Shown: one piece after another, positions 44,564-55,230 of the stretch | Numbering within the stretch: the first letter of the stretch is position 1 | Layout: each line of letters starts with the position of its first letter | Assembly (NCBI GenBank): GCA_041690495.1 | Contig: JAWLHE010000009.1 | Location: forward strand, 124,001 to 188,000 | Direction: 5' to 3' | Length of the DNA: 64,000 nucleotides | Source of the DNA: DATAAP01 sp041690495 | GTDB lineage: Bacteria > Pseudomonadota > Alphaproteobacteria > CACIAM-22H2 | Translations under genes and position numbers: made by a program | Notes under the pieces: model-generated | Told to the model about the DNA's origin: nothing | Seen by the model: the letters and a program-made list of their open reading frames with translations, nothing else | Database searches by the model: none

Positions 44564-47500
44564 CTAGCGTGTCAGGCGGCGCCACCAGCCCTTGCGCGGC
44601 GGTCCGGCCGGCGTCTCCGGTTCCGGCGGCGGCTCGGTGACCACCTGCTCGCCGCGCGCGGGCTCCGGCTCCGCCACAGGTCCGGGCTCCTGACGCGCGA
44701 AGATCGGTGCCTCGCTCATCGGGGCCTCTCTCATCGGCGCCTCGTTCATCGGCGTGGGCTGTTCAAACGCCGGAGGCGGGGAGACATCGCCCTGCTGCGG
44801 TGCGGCCTCGCTGTCCTCGCGGCCATGCTCCTCGGGGAAGCGCTCGGCGCGCCGGTTCCACGGCCAGTCATAGGCATCGCCGGGGCCCTCGATCCGCGGG
44901 CGGTGCGGTTCTTGCCGCGGGGCCGGCTCGACCATGTCGCCACCCTGCACGGCCTCGTCCGGCGCGGCTTCGGCGTGGCGCGGATCGGCAAACGGATCCG
45001 TGCCGGACACCTGCGGTTGGCCATCCGGGACGCGGCGTCCGCGCCGGCGTCCGCCGCGCCGCCCCCGCCGGCGGCGGCGCTGCACGTCTTCGCCAAGCTC
45101 GTTGCGCTGGTCCTGCTGCGGTGCGCCGGCATACGCCGCTTCGCCGCCCGTCTCCTCCATGTCGGCCGGCACCGCGCCCGGCTCGGCGCCGTTCATGGCG
45201 ACAGCCGCTTCGGGCTCTGCGACCTGCTCGTAGCGGGGATGATCGTGCTCCGGCACGTGCTGGTCATGCGCGCCGACGCGATCGTCGCCACGACCGCGCC
45301 CACGGCGACGCCGCCGACGCCGGCGGCGATGCTCGCCGTCGCCGCTTTCACGCGCCTCGCCCTGCACCTCTTCGCCAGGAGCGGCATCGGCGAACTCGTC
45401 AATCGTCGCCTCCTCGTCGGACGGCTCGATCTCGGCGGGGGCGGGCACCATGCCGGCCTTTTCTTCCTGCGCGACCGGCGTCGGAGCGGGCAGGGGGGCG
45501 ACTGGTGCTTCTGCCGCCGTTCGGCCGCGCACGCGGTCCATCCGGTAGGCGGGCGGGATCAGCGCATCGTCGCGGCTGAAGGAGACGCGCAGCCCGTAGC
45601 GAGCCTCGATGCCGACCAGCGCATCGCGCTTCTGGTTGAGGATGTAGATTGCGACCATCGTCGGCACGTGCACCACGGCCTCCGCGGTCCGCAACTTCAT
45701 GCCTTCTTCCTCGATCGCGCGCAGCACATGCAGCGCCGTCGATTCGGTGGAGCGCACCAGGCCGGTTCCGGCGCAATGCGGGCAGCGCTCGGTGGAAACC
45801 TCGAGCAGGCTCGGGCGAAGCCGCTGGCGCGACAGCTCGAGCAGGCCGAAAGGCGAAATGCGCCCGATCTGGATACGGGCGCGGTCGCTCTTCATCGCCT
45901 CCTTGAGGCGCCGCTCGACCGCGTGCTGGTTGCGGTTGTCCTCCATGTCGATGAAATCGATCACGATCAGGCCGGCAAGGTCGCGCAGGCGAAGCTGGCG
46001 GGCGATCTCGTCCGCGGCCTCGAGATTGGTCTTGTATGCCGTCTCCTCGATGTGGCGCTCGCGCGTCGCCCGGCCCGAGTTGACGTCGATCGAGACCAGC
46101 GCCTCGGTCGGATTAATGACGATGTATCCGCCCGACTTGAGGCGCACCGTCGGGCTGTGCATCTCGTCCAGCTGCGCTTCGACCTGGAAGCGCTGGAACA
46201 GCGGGACGGTGGGGTCATTGTAGAGCTGGATGCGGCCGGCATGGCTCGGCATCAGCGTCTTCATGAACGCGCGTGCCGCCTTGAAGCCTTCCTCGCCCTC
46301 GACGAGAATCTCCTCGATGTCGCGCGAGTAGAGGTCGCGGATCGCGCGCTTGATGAGGTTGCCCTCCTCATAAACGAGGCAGGGCGCCGTCGATTTCAGC
46401 GTCGTCTCGCGGATGTCGTCCCACTGCCGTAGCAGGTACTCGTAGTCCCGCTTGATCTCGGGCTTGCTGCGCTCCATGCCTGCCGTGCGCAGAATGACCG
46501 CCATGCCCTCCGGCAGGTCGAGCTCCTCGATGATGCTCTTGAGGCGCTTGCGGTCCTGGGCGCTGGTGATGCGGCGCGAGATGCCGCCGCCGCGCGCCGT
46601 ATTGGGCATCAGCACGCAGTAGCGGCCGGCGAGCGACAGATACGTCGTCAGCGCCGCGCCCTTGGTGCCGCGCTCCTCCTTCACGACCTGGACCAGCAGC
46701 ACCTGGCGGCGCTTGATGACCTCCTGGATCTTGTAATGCCGCATCGGCTTGAAGCGGCGCCGCGTCTCGACCTCGTCCATGTCGTCGCCGCCGACCGATT
46801 CGATCGGCACCGGTTCGGCCACGACCGTTTCGGGGCCGCTCGCGTCCGCCGGTACGACCGGCGCCTCCGCTGCCGCGATTTCTTCGGCCGGGACGCCGCC
46901 GTCCTGGGTGATCAGCGTCAGGTCGGGCCCGGCGGCTTCTGCAGGCGCTACGTCGCCCTCGGGCCCACCATCCGTGTCGGGCGTCTCGTCGGCTGCTTCC
47001 GGTTCGCCCGGGGCGGCGCTGGTCTCGAGCCCGGCATTGTGATCGAGCGGGAAGGAACGCTGCGATCCTTCATGATGCACGTCGCGCACGTGCTCCGGCG
47101 CCTGCTCGGCGCCGCTTTCGAACGGCGCAGGTGCAACGCCTCCGTCGGTCGTGTCCGGCAACGGCGATGCGCTCTCGGCAGATTGTTCGGCCATGTCTGG
47201 TGCCGCGGTCGCGCTCTCGGGCGCGGCATGGCGGTCACCGCCGCGGCGCGGGCGCCGCGACCGGGGCGGCGTGTCGTCGAAATCGGGATCGTGTTGCGCG
47301 TTCTGCTCGGCGAGCAACGCCTCGCGGTCGGCGATCGGGATGCGCCAGTAGTCCGGATGGATTTCGTTGAAGGCAAGGAAGCCGTGGCGGTTGCCGCCGT
47401 ACTCGACGAAAGCTGCCTGCAGCGACGGCTCTACGCGTGTGACCTTGGCGAGATAGATGTTCCCTTTGAGCTGTTTCTTCGTCGATGTTTCGAAATCGAA

Positions 47501-47581
47501 TTCTTCAAGCTTGTTCCCGTTCAGCACGACAACCCGGGTCTCTTCCGGGTGTGTCGCGTCGATGAGCATGCGTTTGACCAT
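44564..47581 (-). CDS. rne: ribonuclease E
   Basis: 1005 residues. Endonuclease of the RNA degradosome. N-terminus MVKRMLIDATHPEETRVVVLNGNKLEEFDFE, S1 domain split by a long acidic insertion (about residues 85-285) typical of alphaproteobacteria, the catalytic core (LVSIDVNSGRATRERHIEETAYKTNLEAADEIARQLRLRDLAGLIVIDFIDME), Zn-link CPHCAGTG, and a disordered C-terminal third with basic RRRRRRRRGRGRGD-like RNA-binding and Pro/Glu-rich parts. GGAGA upstream of ATG 47581. Likely autoregulated through its 5' UTR. Confidence 0.96.
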   Translation of the reverse strand: MVKRMLIDATHPEETRVVVLNGNKLEEFDFETSTKKQLKGNIYLAKVTRVEPSLQAAFVEYGGNRHGFLAFNEIHPDYWRIPIADREALLAEQNAQHDPDFDDTPPRSRRPRRGGDRHAAPESATAAPDMAEQSAESASPLPDTTDGGVAPAPFESGAEQAPEHVRDVHHEGSQRSFPLDHNAGLETSAAPGEPEAADETPDTDGGPEGDVAPAEAAGPDLTLITQDGGVPAEEIAAAEAPVVPADASGPETVVAEPVPIESVGGDDMDEVETRRRFKPMRHYKIQEVIKRRQVLLVQVVKEERGTKGAALTTYLSLAGRYCVLMPNTARGGGISRRITSAQDRKRLKSIIEELDLPEGMAVILRTAGMERSKPEIKRDYEYLLRQWDDIRETTLKSTAPCLVYEEGNLIKRAIRDLYSRDIEEILVEGEEGFKAARAFMKTLMPSHAGRIQLYNDPTVPLFQRFQVEAQLDEMHSPTVRLKSGGYIVINPTEALVSIDVNSGRATRERHIEETAYKTNLEAADEIARQLRLRDLAGLIVIDFIDMEDNRNQHAVERRLKEAMKSDRARIQIGRISPFGLLELSRQRLRPSLLEVSTERCPHCAGTGLVRSTESTALHVLRAIEEEGMKLRTAEAVVHVPTMVAIYILNQKRDALVGIEARYGLRVSFSRDDALIPPAYRMDRVRGRTAAEAPVAPLPAPTPVAQEEKAGMVPAPAEIEPSDEEATIDEFADAAPGEEVQGEARESGDGEHRRRRRRRRRGRGRGDDRVGAHDQHVPEHDHPRYEQVAEPEAAVAMNGAEPGAVPADMEETGGEAAYAGAPQQDQRNELGEDVQRRRRRGRRGGRRRGRRVPDGQPQVSGTDPFADPRHAEAAPDEAVQGGDMVEPAPRQEPHRPRIEGPGDAYDWPWNRRAERFPEEHGREDSEAAPQQGDVSPPPAFEQPTPMNEAPMREAPMSEAPIFARQEPGPVAEPEPARGEQVVTEPPPEPETPAGPPRKGWWRRLTR

Positions 47582-48025
47582 TATTGTGATATCTCCAGTG
47601 AGCGCGGCGCGGCGCTGATGTGCGGCATGCGCGGGCCCAAGTCAGGGCCCGGCGATTGCGCGCGGGCGCGCGGCGCCGGTGGGCGAATTCCGGGGAATGG
47701 GCAAGCCGATCCGGGCGGCGCAGGGCCCCCCGGCTTGGTGTGAGGTGATCCGGTGTGAGTCCGGTTGTCTGATCAGTCACGATCGGCGCCGATCCCGGCG
47801 TATCCGTTGGTTGCGGTTCATGTCCGCGAAAGCGCCGTCCAAGGCGGCGCCGGGCGCCACCGTCCCTAACCGGGGGAGGCTGCCAGAAGCGAACAAAACT
47901 AAAATAGTCGCGACGACGGTCGTTCACAATCCCATAATGCGCCCACTTGCCGCTTTGCAAATTGCCATTGATTCTCTTTGTGAATCAGCGGTATACAAAG
48001 CGAACTGCCATTAACACCAGAGCAT
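47582..48025. other. divergent promoter region rne / amiC
   Basis: 444 bases, no gene. It should hold the rne 5' UTR, often long because RNase E controls its own mRNA, and the amiC promoter near the right end, where the sequence becomes AT-rich. Confidence 0.5.
47968..47997 (+). promoter_or_regulatory. putative sigma-70 promoter of amiC
   Basis: TTGATT (47968-47973), an 18-base spacer, and TATACA (47992-47997), ending about 28 bases before the amidase ATG. A good match by alphaproteobacterial standards; predicted by eye. Confidence 0.45.
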
Positions 48026-49330
48026 ATGTTGCGGTTTTTCAGACGCCTGGCGTGGGGCGCGGGCATCATCGCCGCCATCTGGGGGCAGATCGCGTCCGCG
48101 GCCGCCCAGCCTGTGGTCAACACCGTTAGAGTTGTGGATCAGGGGCGCTCGACGCGCCTGGTGCTGGAGCTGTCGGAGCGCGCCGACTACAGGGTGTTTC
48201 TCCTGAACGAGCCGATGCGGCTGGTGCTCGAGCTGCCGCCGGTGACCTGGCGCCTGACGGGCGGGCAGACGCAGGCCGCCGGCCTGGTGGCCGGGTACCG
48301 ATACGGCCAGTTCGACCGCTCGACGGCCCGGCTGGTTGTCGATCTCGCCGCGCCGGCCCGCGTCCGGCAGTCCGGATTCGAGCTGTCGATGCGCCAGAAG
48401 CCGCACCGGCTGGTGCTTGAACTGGAACCGGTCACCATGGGCGCCTTCGTTACCGAGGTGCAGCCCTGGATGTCTTCGGGCCCGAACCTGAAGGCGCCGC
48501 CTCCCGCTGAAGCCGTTTCCGCGACAGTGTCCTCCGCCGCCGCGGCCACGCCTCCGCCACCTCCGCCGCCGCGGCCGAACATCGCGGCGGCAGCGGCATC
48601 GCCGGCGGCCGGGGCCGTCCGCGCCGCCCCGCAGCGCCCCGAAAAGAGGCTCATCGTTCTCGATCCCGGCCATGGCGGGGTCGATCCGGGCGCGATCGGT
48701 GCCACCGGAACCTACGAGAAGGACGTGACACTGGCGATCGCGCGCGAGGTGCGGCGTCAGCTCGAGGCAACCGGCCGCTACCGCGTCCTGATGACCCGCG
48801 ACGAGGACATCTTCGTTCAGCTGCGCGAGCGGGTTGCCCGCGCCCGCGCGGTCAATGCCGACCTGTTCCTGTCGATTCACGCGGATTCCATCGGCTCGTC
48901 CGATACCCGCGGCGCCAGCGTCTACACCCTGTCGGAGACCGCTTCGGACGCTGAGGCGGCCGCGCTGGCCGCCCGCGAGAACCGCGCCGACATCATTGCC
49001 GGTGTCGATTTATCTGTTGAAAACAAGGAGGTGCTGAGCATTCTCATCGATCTCGCTCAGCGCGAGACGATGAACCGCTCGGCGGTGTTCGCGGCGGCCC
49101 TGGTGGGCGAGCTTGGCGATGACATAGGGCTGTTGCCCAACCGGCCGCACCGCTTCGCCGGGTTCGCCGTGCTCAAGGCGCCGGATATCCCGTCGGTCCT
49201 GCTGGAACTTGGCTATCTGTCCAATCGTCAAGACGAGATCCTGCTGACCCGCCCGCGCCACCGTGCCAAGATCGGGGCCGCCGTGGTTCGGGCGATCGAC
49301 AGGCATTTCACGCGCGAGGACAGGTCATAA
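48026..49330 (+). CDS. amiC: N-acetylmuramoyl-L-alanine amidase (AmiC-like)
   Basis: 434 residues. N-terminal signal segment, AMIN domain (VRVVDQGRSTRLVLELSERADYRVFLLNEPMRLVLELPP) that binds peptidoglycan at the division site, an Ala/Pro-rich linker, and Amidase_3 domain with zinc ligands in VLDPGHGGVDPGAIG, the Glu in TYEKDVTLAIARE and SIHADS, then LELGYLSNRQDEILL. Cleaves stem peptides to separate daughter cells. Followed 92 bases later by a class A PBP. Confidence 0.95.
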   Translation: MLRFFRRLAWGAGIIAAIWGQIASAAAQPVVNTVRVVDQGRSTRLVLELSERADYRVFLLNEPMRLVLELPPVTWRLTGGQTQAAGLVAGYRYGQFDRSTARLVVDLAAPARVRQSGFELSMRQKPHRLVLELEPVTMGAFVTEVQPWMSSGPNLKAPPPAEAVSATVSSAAAATPPPPPPPRPNIAAAAASPAAGAVRAAPQRPEKRLIVLDPGHGGVDPGAIGATGTYEKDVTLAIAREVRRQLEATGRYRVLMTRDEDIFVQLRERVARARAVNADLFLSIHADSIGSSDTRGASVYTLSETASDAEAAALAARENRADIIAGVDLSVENKEVLSILIDLAQRETMNRSAVFAAALVGELGDDIGLLPNRPHRFAGFAVLKAPDIPSVLLELGYLSNRQDEILLTRPRHRAKIGAAVVRAIDRHFTREDRS

Positions 49331-49422
49331 CGTGGCCACAGTTTCAGGACTAAATTAACACCGTGTCGTTGTAATCGCCGCGCGGACCGGCACCTTGCCG
49401 TCGACCAGGCCCCGAGGCCGGA

Positions 49423-51843
49423 ATGCGAAAGATTCTCGTCCATCTGCTGCTTCTGATCGTCTTCCTCGGCGCGGCCGGGGTCGGCTTCGTGTTCCTCGGC
49501 CTCTGGCACTTCGGACGCGACTTGCCGCACCATCAGCAGCTTGCCGACTATCAGCCGCCCGTGCTGACGCGGGTCCATGCCGGCGACGGACGCATTCTGG
49601 CCGAGTACGCGGTCGAGCGGCGTCTGTTCGTTCCCATCAATGCGATCCCGAAACTGGTGGTGAGCGCCTTCCTTGCCGCCGAAGACAAGAATTTCTACTC
49701 GCACCCCGGAATCAGCCTGCCCGATATCGCGCGGGCCGCGATCTACAACGTCGTCAATCACGGCCAGCGCCGCCCCATCGGCGCCTCGACCATCACCCAG
49801 CAGGTCGCGAAGAATTTCCTGCTGACCAACGAGATGTCGATCGAGCGCAAGGTCAAGGAGGCGATCCTCGCCGTCCGAATCGAGCAGGTGCTGACCAAGG
49901 ATCGCATCCTCGAGCTGTATCTCAACGAGATCTATCTCGGCTTCGGTGCCTACGGCGTTGCCGCCGCGGCGCTCAACTACTTCGACAAGCCGCTCGACGA
50001 GCTGACCGTCGCCGAGGCGGCCTATCTCGCAGCGCTGCCGAAGGCGCCGAACAACTACCATCCGTTCCGCCATCCCGAGGCAGCGAAGGCGCGCCGCGAC
50101 TGGGTCGTCGGCCGCATGCTTGAAGACGGGATGATCTCGGAGGCCGAGGCCGAGCAGGCGCGCCGCACACCGTTCCAGGTTCGCGGCCGCGGCGAGGTCG
50201 AGACCGTCAAGGCCGACTACTTTGCCGAGGAGGTGCGCCGCGAGCTGCTCCAGCGCTACGGCGAGTCCGACCTCTATGGCGGCGGGCTGTCGGTGCGCAC
50301 CACGGTCGATCCGCGCCTCCAAGACATCGCCGACCGCGCGCTGCGCAATGGGCTGGTCGCTTATGACCGCCGCCACGGGTGGCGCGGCCCGATCGCGCGA
50401 ATTGCCGCCGGCGCCGGCTGGGACAGGCGCCTGCAGGCGACGCAGCGGCCCGCCGGGCTCGGCGCATGGCTGCTCGCGGTCGTGCTCGAGCTCAGCGAGA
50501 AGGGCGCAACGGTCGGGCTCGCCGACGGCAGCACCGGGTTCATCCCGTTCAGCGAGATCCAGTGGGCCCGCGCGCATCTGGAGCAGCAGCGCCTCGGCCC
50601 GCCGCTGCGCCACGCCTCCGACGCGCTCGGCATCGGCGATGTCATCGCGGTCGAGCCGCTGGACGCCGACGCGCAGGACGGGCACCGGGCCTTTGCGCTG
50701 CGGCAGATCCCCGACGTTGCCGGGGGCATCGTTGCAATCGACCCGCATACCGGACGCGTGCTGGCAATGGCGGGCGGGTGGAGTTTCGAGGTCAGCCAGT
50801 TCAACCGCGTCACCCAGGCCGTGCGCCAGCCGGGCTCGGCGTTCAAGCCGTTCGTCTACCTACCTGCACTCGACGACGGCTTCACGCCGTCGAGCCTGGT
50901 GCTCGATGCGCCGATCGTCATCGACCAGGGGCCGGGCCAGGCGCGCTGGAAGCCGTCGAACTACTCGCGCAATTTCTTCGGACCGAGTCCGCTTCGCGTC
51001 GGCATCGAGCAGTCGCGCAACCTGATGACCGTGCGGCTTGCCCAGAACATCGGCATGGACAAGGTTGCGGATTACGCGGAGCGCTTCGGCATTGTCGACA
51101 GCCTGCCCGAGCAGCTGTCGATGGCGCTGGGTGCCGGCGAGACGACCCTGCTGCGGCTGACCACCGCTTACGCAATGCTCGTCAACGGCGGCAAGCGCAT
51201 CACGCCGACCCTGATCGACCGCATCCAGGACCGCAACGGGAAGACCGTTTACCGGCACGATGCGCGGCCCTGCCCCGAATGCAGGGCGGAGTACTGGGCC
51301 TCACAGCCGGTTCCGGTTCTTCCCGACACGCGCGAGCGGGTGATCGGCGCCGATACCGCCTACCAGATGGTCAGCATCCTGCAAGGCGTCGTCGACCGCG
51401 GCACCGGGCGCCGCATCAGGGAAATCGGCAAGCCTCTCGCCGGCAAGACCGGAACCACCAACGACAGCTTCGATACCTGGTTCGTCGGCTTCTCGCCCGA
51501 CCTCGCGGTCGGTGTGTTCGTCGGTTTCGACACGCCGCGCACCCTGGGCCGGAACGAGACGGGCTCCAGCGTCGCCGCACCGATCTTCAAGGACGTGATG
51601 GCGGAGGCACTAAAAGACCAGCCGGCGATCCCATTCCGCATTCCGCCCGGCATCCGTCTGACACGGGTCCATCCCTCTACCGGCCTGGTCGCGCGCCACG
51701 GCGGCCGCGACGCGATCTGGGAGGCGTTCAAGCCCGGCACCGAGCCGACCGTGATGGGCCCGGTCCTCGACGGCGGTTCGCTCAGCAGCGACGCCGTCGG
51801 CCCAGCGCCAACCCAGCGCCGCGACACCGGCGGGCTGTATTGA
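49423..51843 (+). CDS. mrcA: penicillin-binding protein 1A
   Basis: 806 residues, class A bifunctional PBP. One N-terminal transmembrane helix, glycosyltransferase domain (AAEDKNFYSHPGISLPDIARA, GASTITQQVAKNFLL, KEAILAVRIEQ), an OB-like insert, and transpeptidase motifs SAFK (GSAFKPF), SRN and KTG (AGKTGTTNDSFDTWFVGFSPD). Polymerises and crosslinks peptidoglycan. Same strand as amiC, likely expressed together. GAGG upstream of ATG 49423. Confidence 0.96.
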   Translation: MRKILVHLLLLIVFLGAAGVGFVFLGLWHFGRDLPHHQQLADYQPPVLTRVHAGDGRILAEYAVERRLFVPINAIPKLVVSAFLAAEDKNFYSHPGISLPDIARAAIYNVVNHGQRRPIGASTITQQVAKNFLLTNEMSIERKVKEAILAVRIEQVLTKDRILELYLNEIYLGFGAYGVAAAALNYFDKPLDELTVAEAAYLAALPKAPNNYHPFRHPEAAKARRDWVVGRMLEDGMISEAEAEQARRTPFQVRGRGEVETVKADYFAEEVRRELLQRYGESDLYGGGLSVRTTVDPRLQDIADRALRNGLVAYDRRHGWRGPIARIAAGAGWDRRLQATQRPAGLGAWLLAVVLELSEKGATVGLADGSTGFIPFSEIQWARAHLEQQRLGPPLRHASDALGIGDVIAVEPLDADAQDGHRAFALRQIPDVAGGIVAIDPHTGRVLAMAGGWSFEVSQFNRVTQAVRQPGSAFKPFVYLPALDDGFTPSSLVLDAPIVIDQGPGQARWKPSNYSRNFFGPSPLRVGIEQSRNLMTVRLAQNIGMDKVADYAERFGIVDSLPEQLSMALGAGETTLLRLTTAYAMLVNGGKRITPTLIDRIQDRNGKTVYRHDARPCPECRAEYWASQPVPVLPDTRERVIGADTAYQMVSILQGVVDRGTGRRIREIGKPLAGKTGTTNDSFDTWFVGFSPDLAVGVFVGFDTPRTLGRNETGSSVAAPIFKDVMAEALKDQPAIPFRIPPGIRLTRVHPSTGLVARHGGRDAIWEAFKPGTEPTVMGPVLDGGSLSSDAVGPAPTQRRDTGGLY

Positions 51844-51907
51844 GGGGCATGTCGCGCGTTCCAGGGCACCTCGCTTTTGGTCTGTTAGAAATCCAAAGGC
51901 AATACGT

Positions 51908-51981
51908 CACCCGCAGACTTGATCCGCGGGTCCATGGTGCCGCACCCAAGATGGATACGCGGGTCAAGCCCGCGTATGACG
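51908..51981. repeat. REPIN-like paired palindrome, copy 4 (compact)
   Basis: The left arm CCCGCAGACTTGATCCGCGG + GTCCAT and the right arm ATGGATACGCGGGTCAAGCC + CGCGTATGACG are inverted copies separated by only about 15 bases. Same core (GGGTCAAGCCCG) as the elements near 3.8, 7.2 and 10.1 kb. Lies between the PBP and the second GST gene. Confidence 0.7.
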
Positions 51982-51988
51982 CACGCAA

Positions 51989-52624
51989 TTATTCATGAAT
52001 GGGATAATCCGGCATCTGGTCGGGCCGAGCGCGCGTGAATGCAGCGAGTTCTGCGCAGCGCGCGTCAATGCCTCGGAGAAGCGGATATGGCGCGAGATCG
52101 CAATGAAAGCGGCGGGCGTTCCGCATTTGCGGAACGAGGTGAAGGTCGGCCCAGCCGGGGCGGTCGCCGAAGCAGAATGGCCAGCATCGCGCGCGTCGCT
52201 CGAGCGCCGCCTCCAGGGCGGCGAGGCCGGTTGCGACCCAATGCCGATACCACGCATGAACCTGCGCCTCGCTCAGCCCCATCTCCCTGCCGAGGAAGAC
52301 GCGGACGCGATTGTTGTTCAAGGGATGCAAGTCGCAGGCGATTAGCTGGCCGAACGCGCGCGCCTCGGCGCGCAGGAAGTCGTCCTCGGGCAGCAGGCGC
52401 GGTTCGGGAAAGCGCTCCTCGAGGAACTCGAGGATCGCGGTGGACTGGGCGAAGACGCGCCCCTCGATCTCGATGGCCGGTAGAAGCCCCTGCGGATTGA
52501 TCGCCCGGTAGCGGTCCCAGCCAAGCGCCGGGACGGAGACATACTCGTAGGAAAGCCCCTTAATGTTGAGGGCGATCCGGACCCGCTCGCCGGCGGAGTT
52601 GCGGTGGTAGGTGTAGAGCTTCAC
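51989..52624 (-). CDS. zeta-class glutathione transferase / second MaiA paralogue
   Basis: 211 residues. KLYTYHRNSAGERVRIALNIKGL (catalytic Asn-Ser where the operon MaiA has Ser-Ser), AQSTAILEFLEERFPEPRLLP, ACDLHPLNNNRVRVFLG and DLHLVPQMRNARR. Related throughout to the MaiA at 38 kb but standing alone, outside the homogentisate operon. GTG 52624 matches the family N-terminus; an ATG at 52672 would add 16 unrelated residues. May act on other substrates. Confidence 0.88.
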   Translation of the reverse strand: MKLYTYHRNSAGERVRIALNIKGLSYEYVSVPALGWDRYRAINPQGLLPAIEIEGRVFAQSTAILEFLEERFPEPRLLPEDDFLRAEARAFGQLIACDLHPLNNNRVRVFLGREMGLSEAQVHAWYRHWVATGLAALEAALERRARCWPFCFGDRPGWADLHLVPQMRNARRFHCDLAPYPLLRGIDARCAELAAFTRARPDQMPDYPIHE

Positions 52625-52684
52625 CGCGCCATTCGAGCAAGCGGTGCCGCGCCGGGCAACGGCGAATTTCATGGGAGCCGCGCC

Positions 52685-52966
52685 TCAGCCCGGGCGGTTG
52701 ACCACGCGCCGGATGTCGGCGGCGGACATGGCGCCGACGCTGGCGTCGATCGCCGCCGCGCGCTCCCTGGCCTCGCGCGCGGAGAGCTGTGCGACCGATT
52801 CCGCGGATGGCGCATGACTTTCGGCGGCGACGATGCGGGCAAGCCAGGCGCCGAGCGAGCGGAAGGCGATGCGGAGCCTGCGGCGGAGCGGGATGCGGGT
52901 GCTGCGCGCCAGACGCTGCGCCATGCGCGAGCGGTCGAGCGGCGGACGGGGCGCGGTGCCTTGCAT
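52685..52966 (-). CDS. hypothetical basic protein
   Basis: 93 residues. Very Arg/Ala-rich N-terminal half (LDRSRMAQRLARSTRIPLRRRLRIAFRSLGAWLARIV) that could form an amphipathic helix, then an Ala/Glu-rich helix (SAREARERAAAIDASVGAMSAADIRRVVNRPG). Vaguely like DUF1127-type small proteins, but not a safe match. The excellent SD GGGAGGA, 5 bases from ATG 52966, is the main reason to call it a gene. No partners. Confidence 0.6.
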   Translation of the reverse strand: MQGTAPRPPLDRSRMAQRLARSTRIPLRRRLRIAFRSLGAWLARIVAAESHAPSAESVAQLSAREARERAAAIDASVGAMSAADIRRVVNRPG

Positions 52967-53195
52967 GGTGTCCTCCCATGGGACCCAACAAGTGTCGCTG
53001 CCGCACTGCAGTGTCGCAATTGGCGGTAGCGACACGCTGCCTGATCGTAAGGGTTGCATCATTGCAGAAGGCTTAACCCGTTGCGGTGGAGGATGCGCTC
53101 GCGCCCGGGAGCGTTGCCCTTGCACCGGCAGGACTAATGCGTAAATTGCAGAAGAGACGAAACGAACGACAGCCGAAAGTCAGGTCATCCGAACC

Positions 53196-54324
<1,129 letters not shown>

Positions 54325-54357
54325 CCGCCGACCCGCGCATCGAGAGGAGACGCGACA

Positions 54358-54663
54358 ATGAAATACGTCCTGCTTGGATCGCTTAACGCCGAGACGATGT
54401 CGCGGCAAGAGAACCGCACGACCACGGCGCGCGCAAAGCTCAAGGAGCTCGGCATCAAGCTCGAGAGCGTTCACTATACCCAGGGCAAGTACGATTTCGT
54501 CGACGTCGTCGATGCCCCCAACCCGGAAGCGATGCTGGCGTTTTCGGCATGGTACGGCAAGCAGGGCTTCGGCCGAATCCAGTCGCTGCCAGCCTTCGAC
54601 GAACGCACCATGGTGAAGTCGCTTCAGAAAGCCGGCATGCGCGGCCGCAAGGCGAAACGCTAA
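54358..54663 (+). CDS. GYD domain-containing protein
   Basis: 101 residues. GYD pattern: MKYVLLGSLNAETMSRQENRTTTARAKLKELGIKLESVHYTQGKYDFVDVVDAPNPEAMLAFSAWYGKQGFGRIQSLPAFD, with a basic tail RGRKAKR. A ferredoxin-like alpha/beta fold of unknown function. GAGGAGA upstream of ATG 54358, 33 bases after prfB, so possibly co-transcribed. Confidence 0.85.
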   Translation: MKYVLLGSLNAETMSRQENRTTTARAKLKELGIKLESVHYTQGKYDFVDVVDAPNPEAMLAFSAWYGKQGFGRIQSLPAFDERTMVKSLQKAGMRGRKAKR

Positions 54664-54706
54664 GTCGGCGTGAATCGCGTCCGCCCCAGCAGGGAGAGGG
54701 TACTTT

Positions 54707-55195
54707 CTACAACTCCTTCGCCGCTGCCAGCACTTCATCGACATGGCCGGGGACCTTCACCTTGCGCCAGACGCCGCGGATGACGCCCTGGCGATCGATG
54801 AGAAAGGTGGCGCGCTCCATGCCCATGTACTTGCGCCCGTACATGCTCTTCTCGACCCATGTGCCGTAGGCCCTGGCGGCCTCGAGCGATTCGTCGGAGG
54901 CAAGACGGAATCTCAGCCCGTACTTCTTCTTGAACCTGTCGTGGCTGGCTACGCCGTCCTTCGACACGCCGATGATCTCGGCCTTCAGCTTGGAGAAATC
55001 CGGGAGCGCGTCGTTGAAGCCGCAGGCCTCCTTGGTGCAGCCCGACGTATCGTCCTTGGGGTAGAAATAGACGACCACGGGCCTGCCCTTGAGCGCCGAC
55101 AGCCTGATGGTCTTGCCGCCGTCGGTCGGCAGCCCGAAATCCGGCGCGCGGTCGCCGATCGCAAGCGCGCCCCCCGTCTTCTTCTTCTCGGCCAT
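54707..55195 (-). CDS. bcp: thioredoxin-dependent thiol peroxidase (Bcp/PrxQ)
   Basis: 162 residues. Peroxiredoxin of the AhpC/TSA family, PrxQ type: APDFGLPTDGGKTIRLSALKG, VVVYFYPKDDTSGCTKEACGFND with peroxidatic and resolving Cys five residues apart, VIGVSKDGVASHDRFKKKYGLRFRLASDE. Reduces peroxides with thioredoxin. ATG 55195 has AGAGGACAA; an in-frame start 27 bases upstream is weaker. Begins 36 bases after the glnE stop on the same strand, so it may be the last gene of that unit. Confidence 0.94.
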   Translation of the reverse strand: MAEKKKTGGALAIGDRAPDFGLPTDGGKTIRLSALKGRPVVVYFYPKDDTSGCTKEACGFNDALPDFSKLKAEIIGVSKDGVASHDRFKKKYGLRFRLASDESLEAARAYGTWVEKSMYGRKYMGMERATFLIDRQGVIRGVWRKVKVPGHVDEVLAAAKEL

Positions 55196-55230
55196 TTGTC
55201 CTCTTCCTTGTCGGTCCGTCATCTCGCAGC

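Noticed and set aside
41661..44585. 974-codon open frame on minus opposite the GGT-like and aminotransferase genes
   Set aside because: Spans two real genes on the other strand. Composition is Arg/His/Ala-rich without domains.
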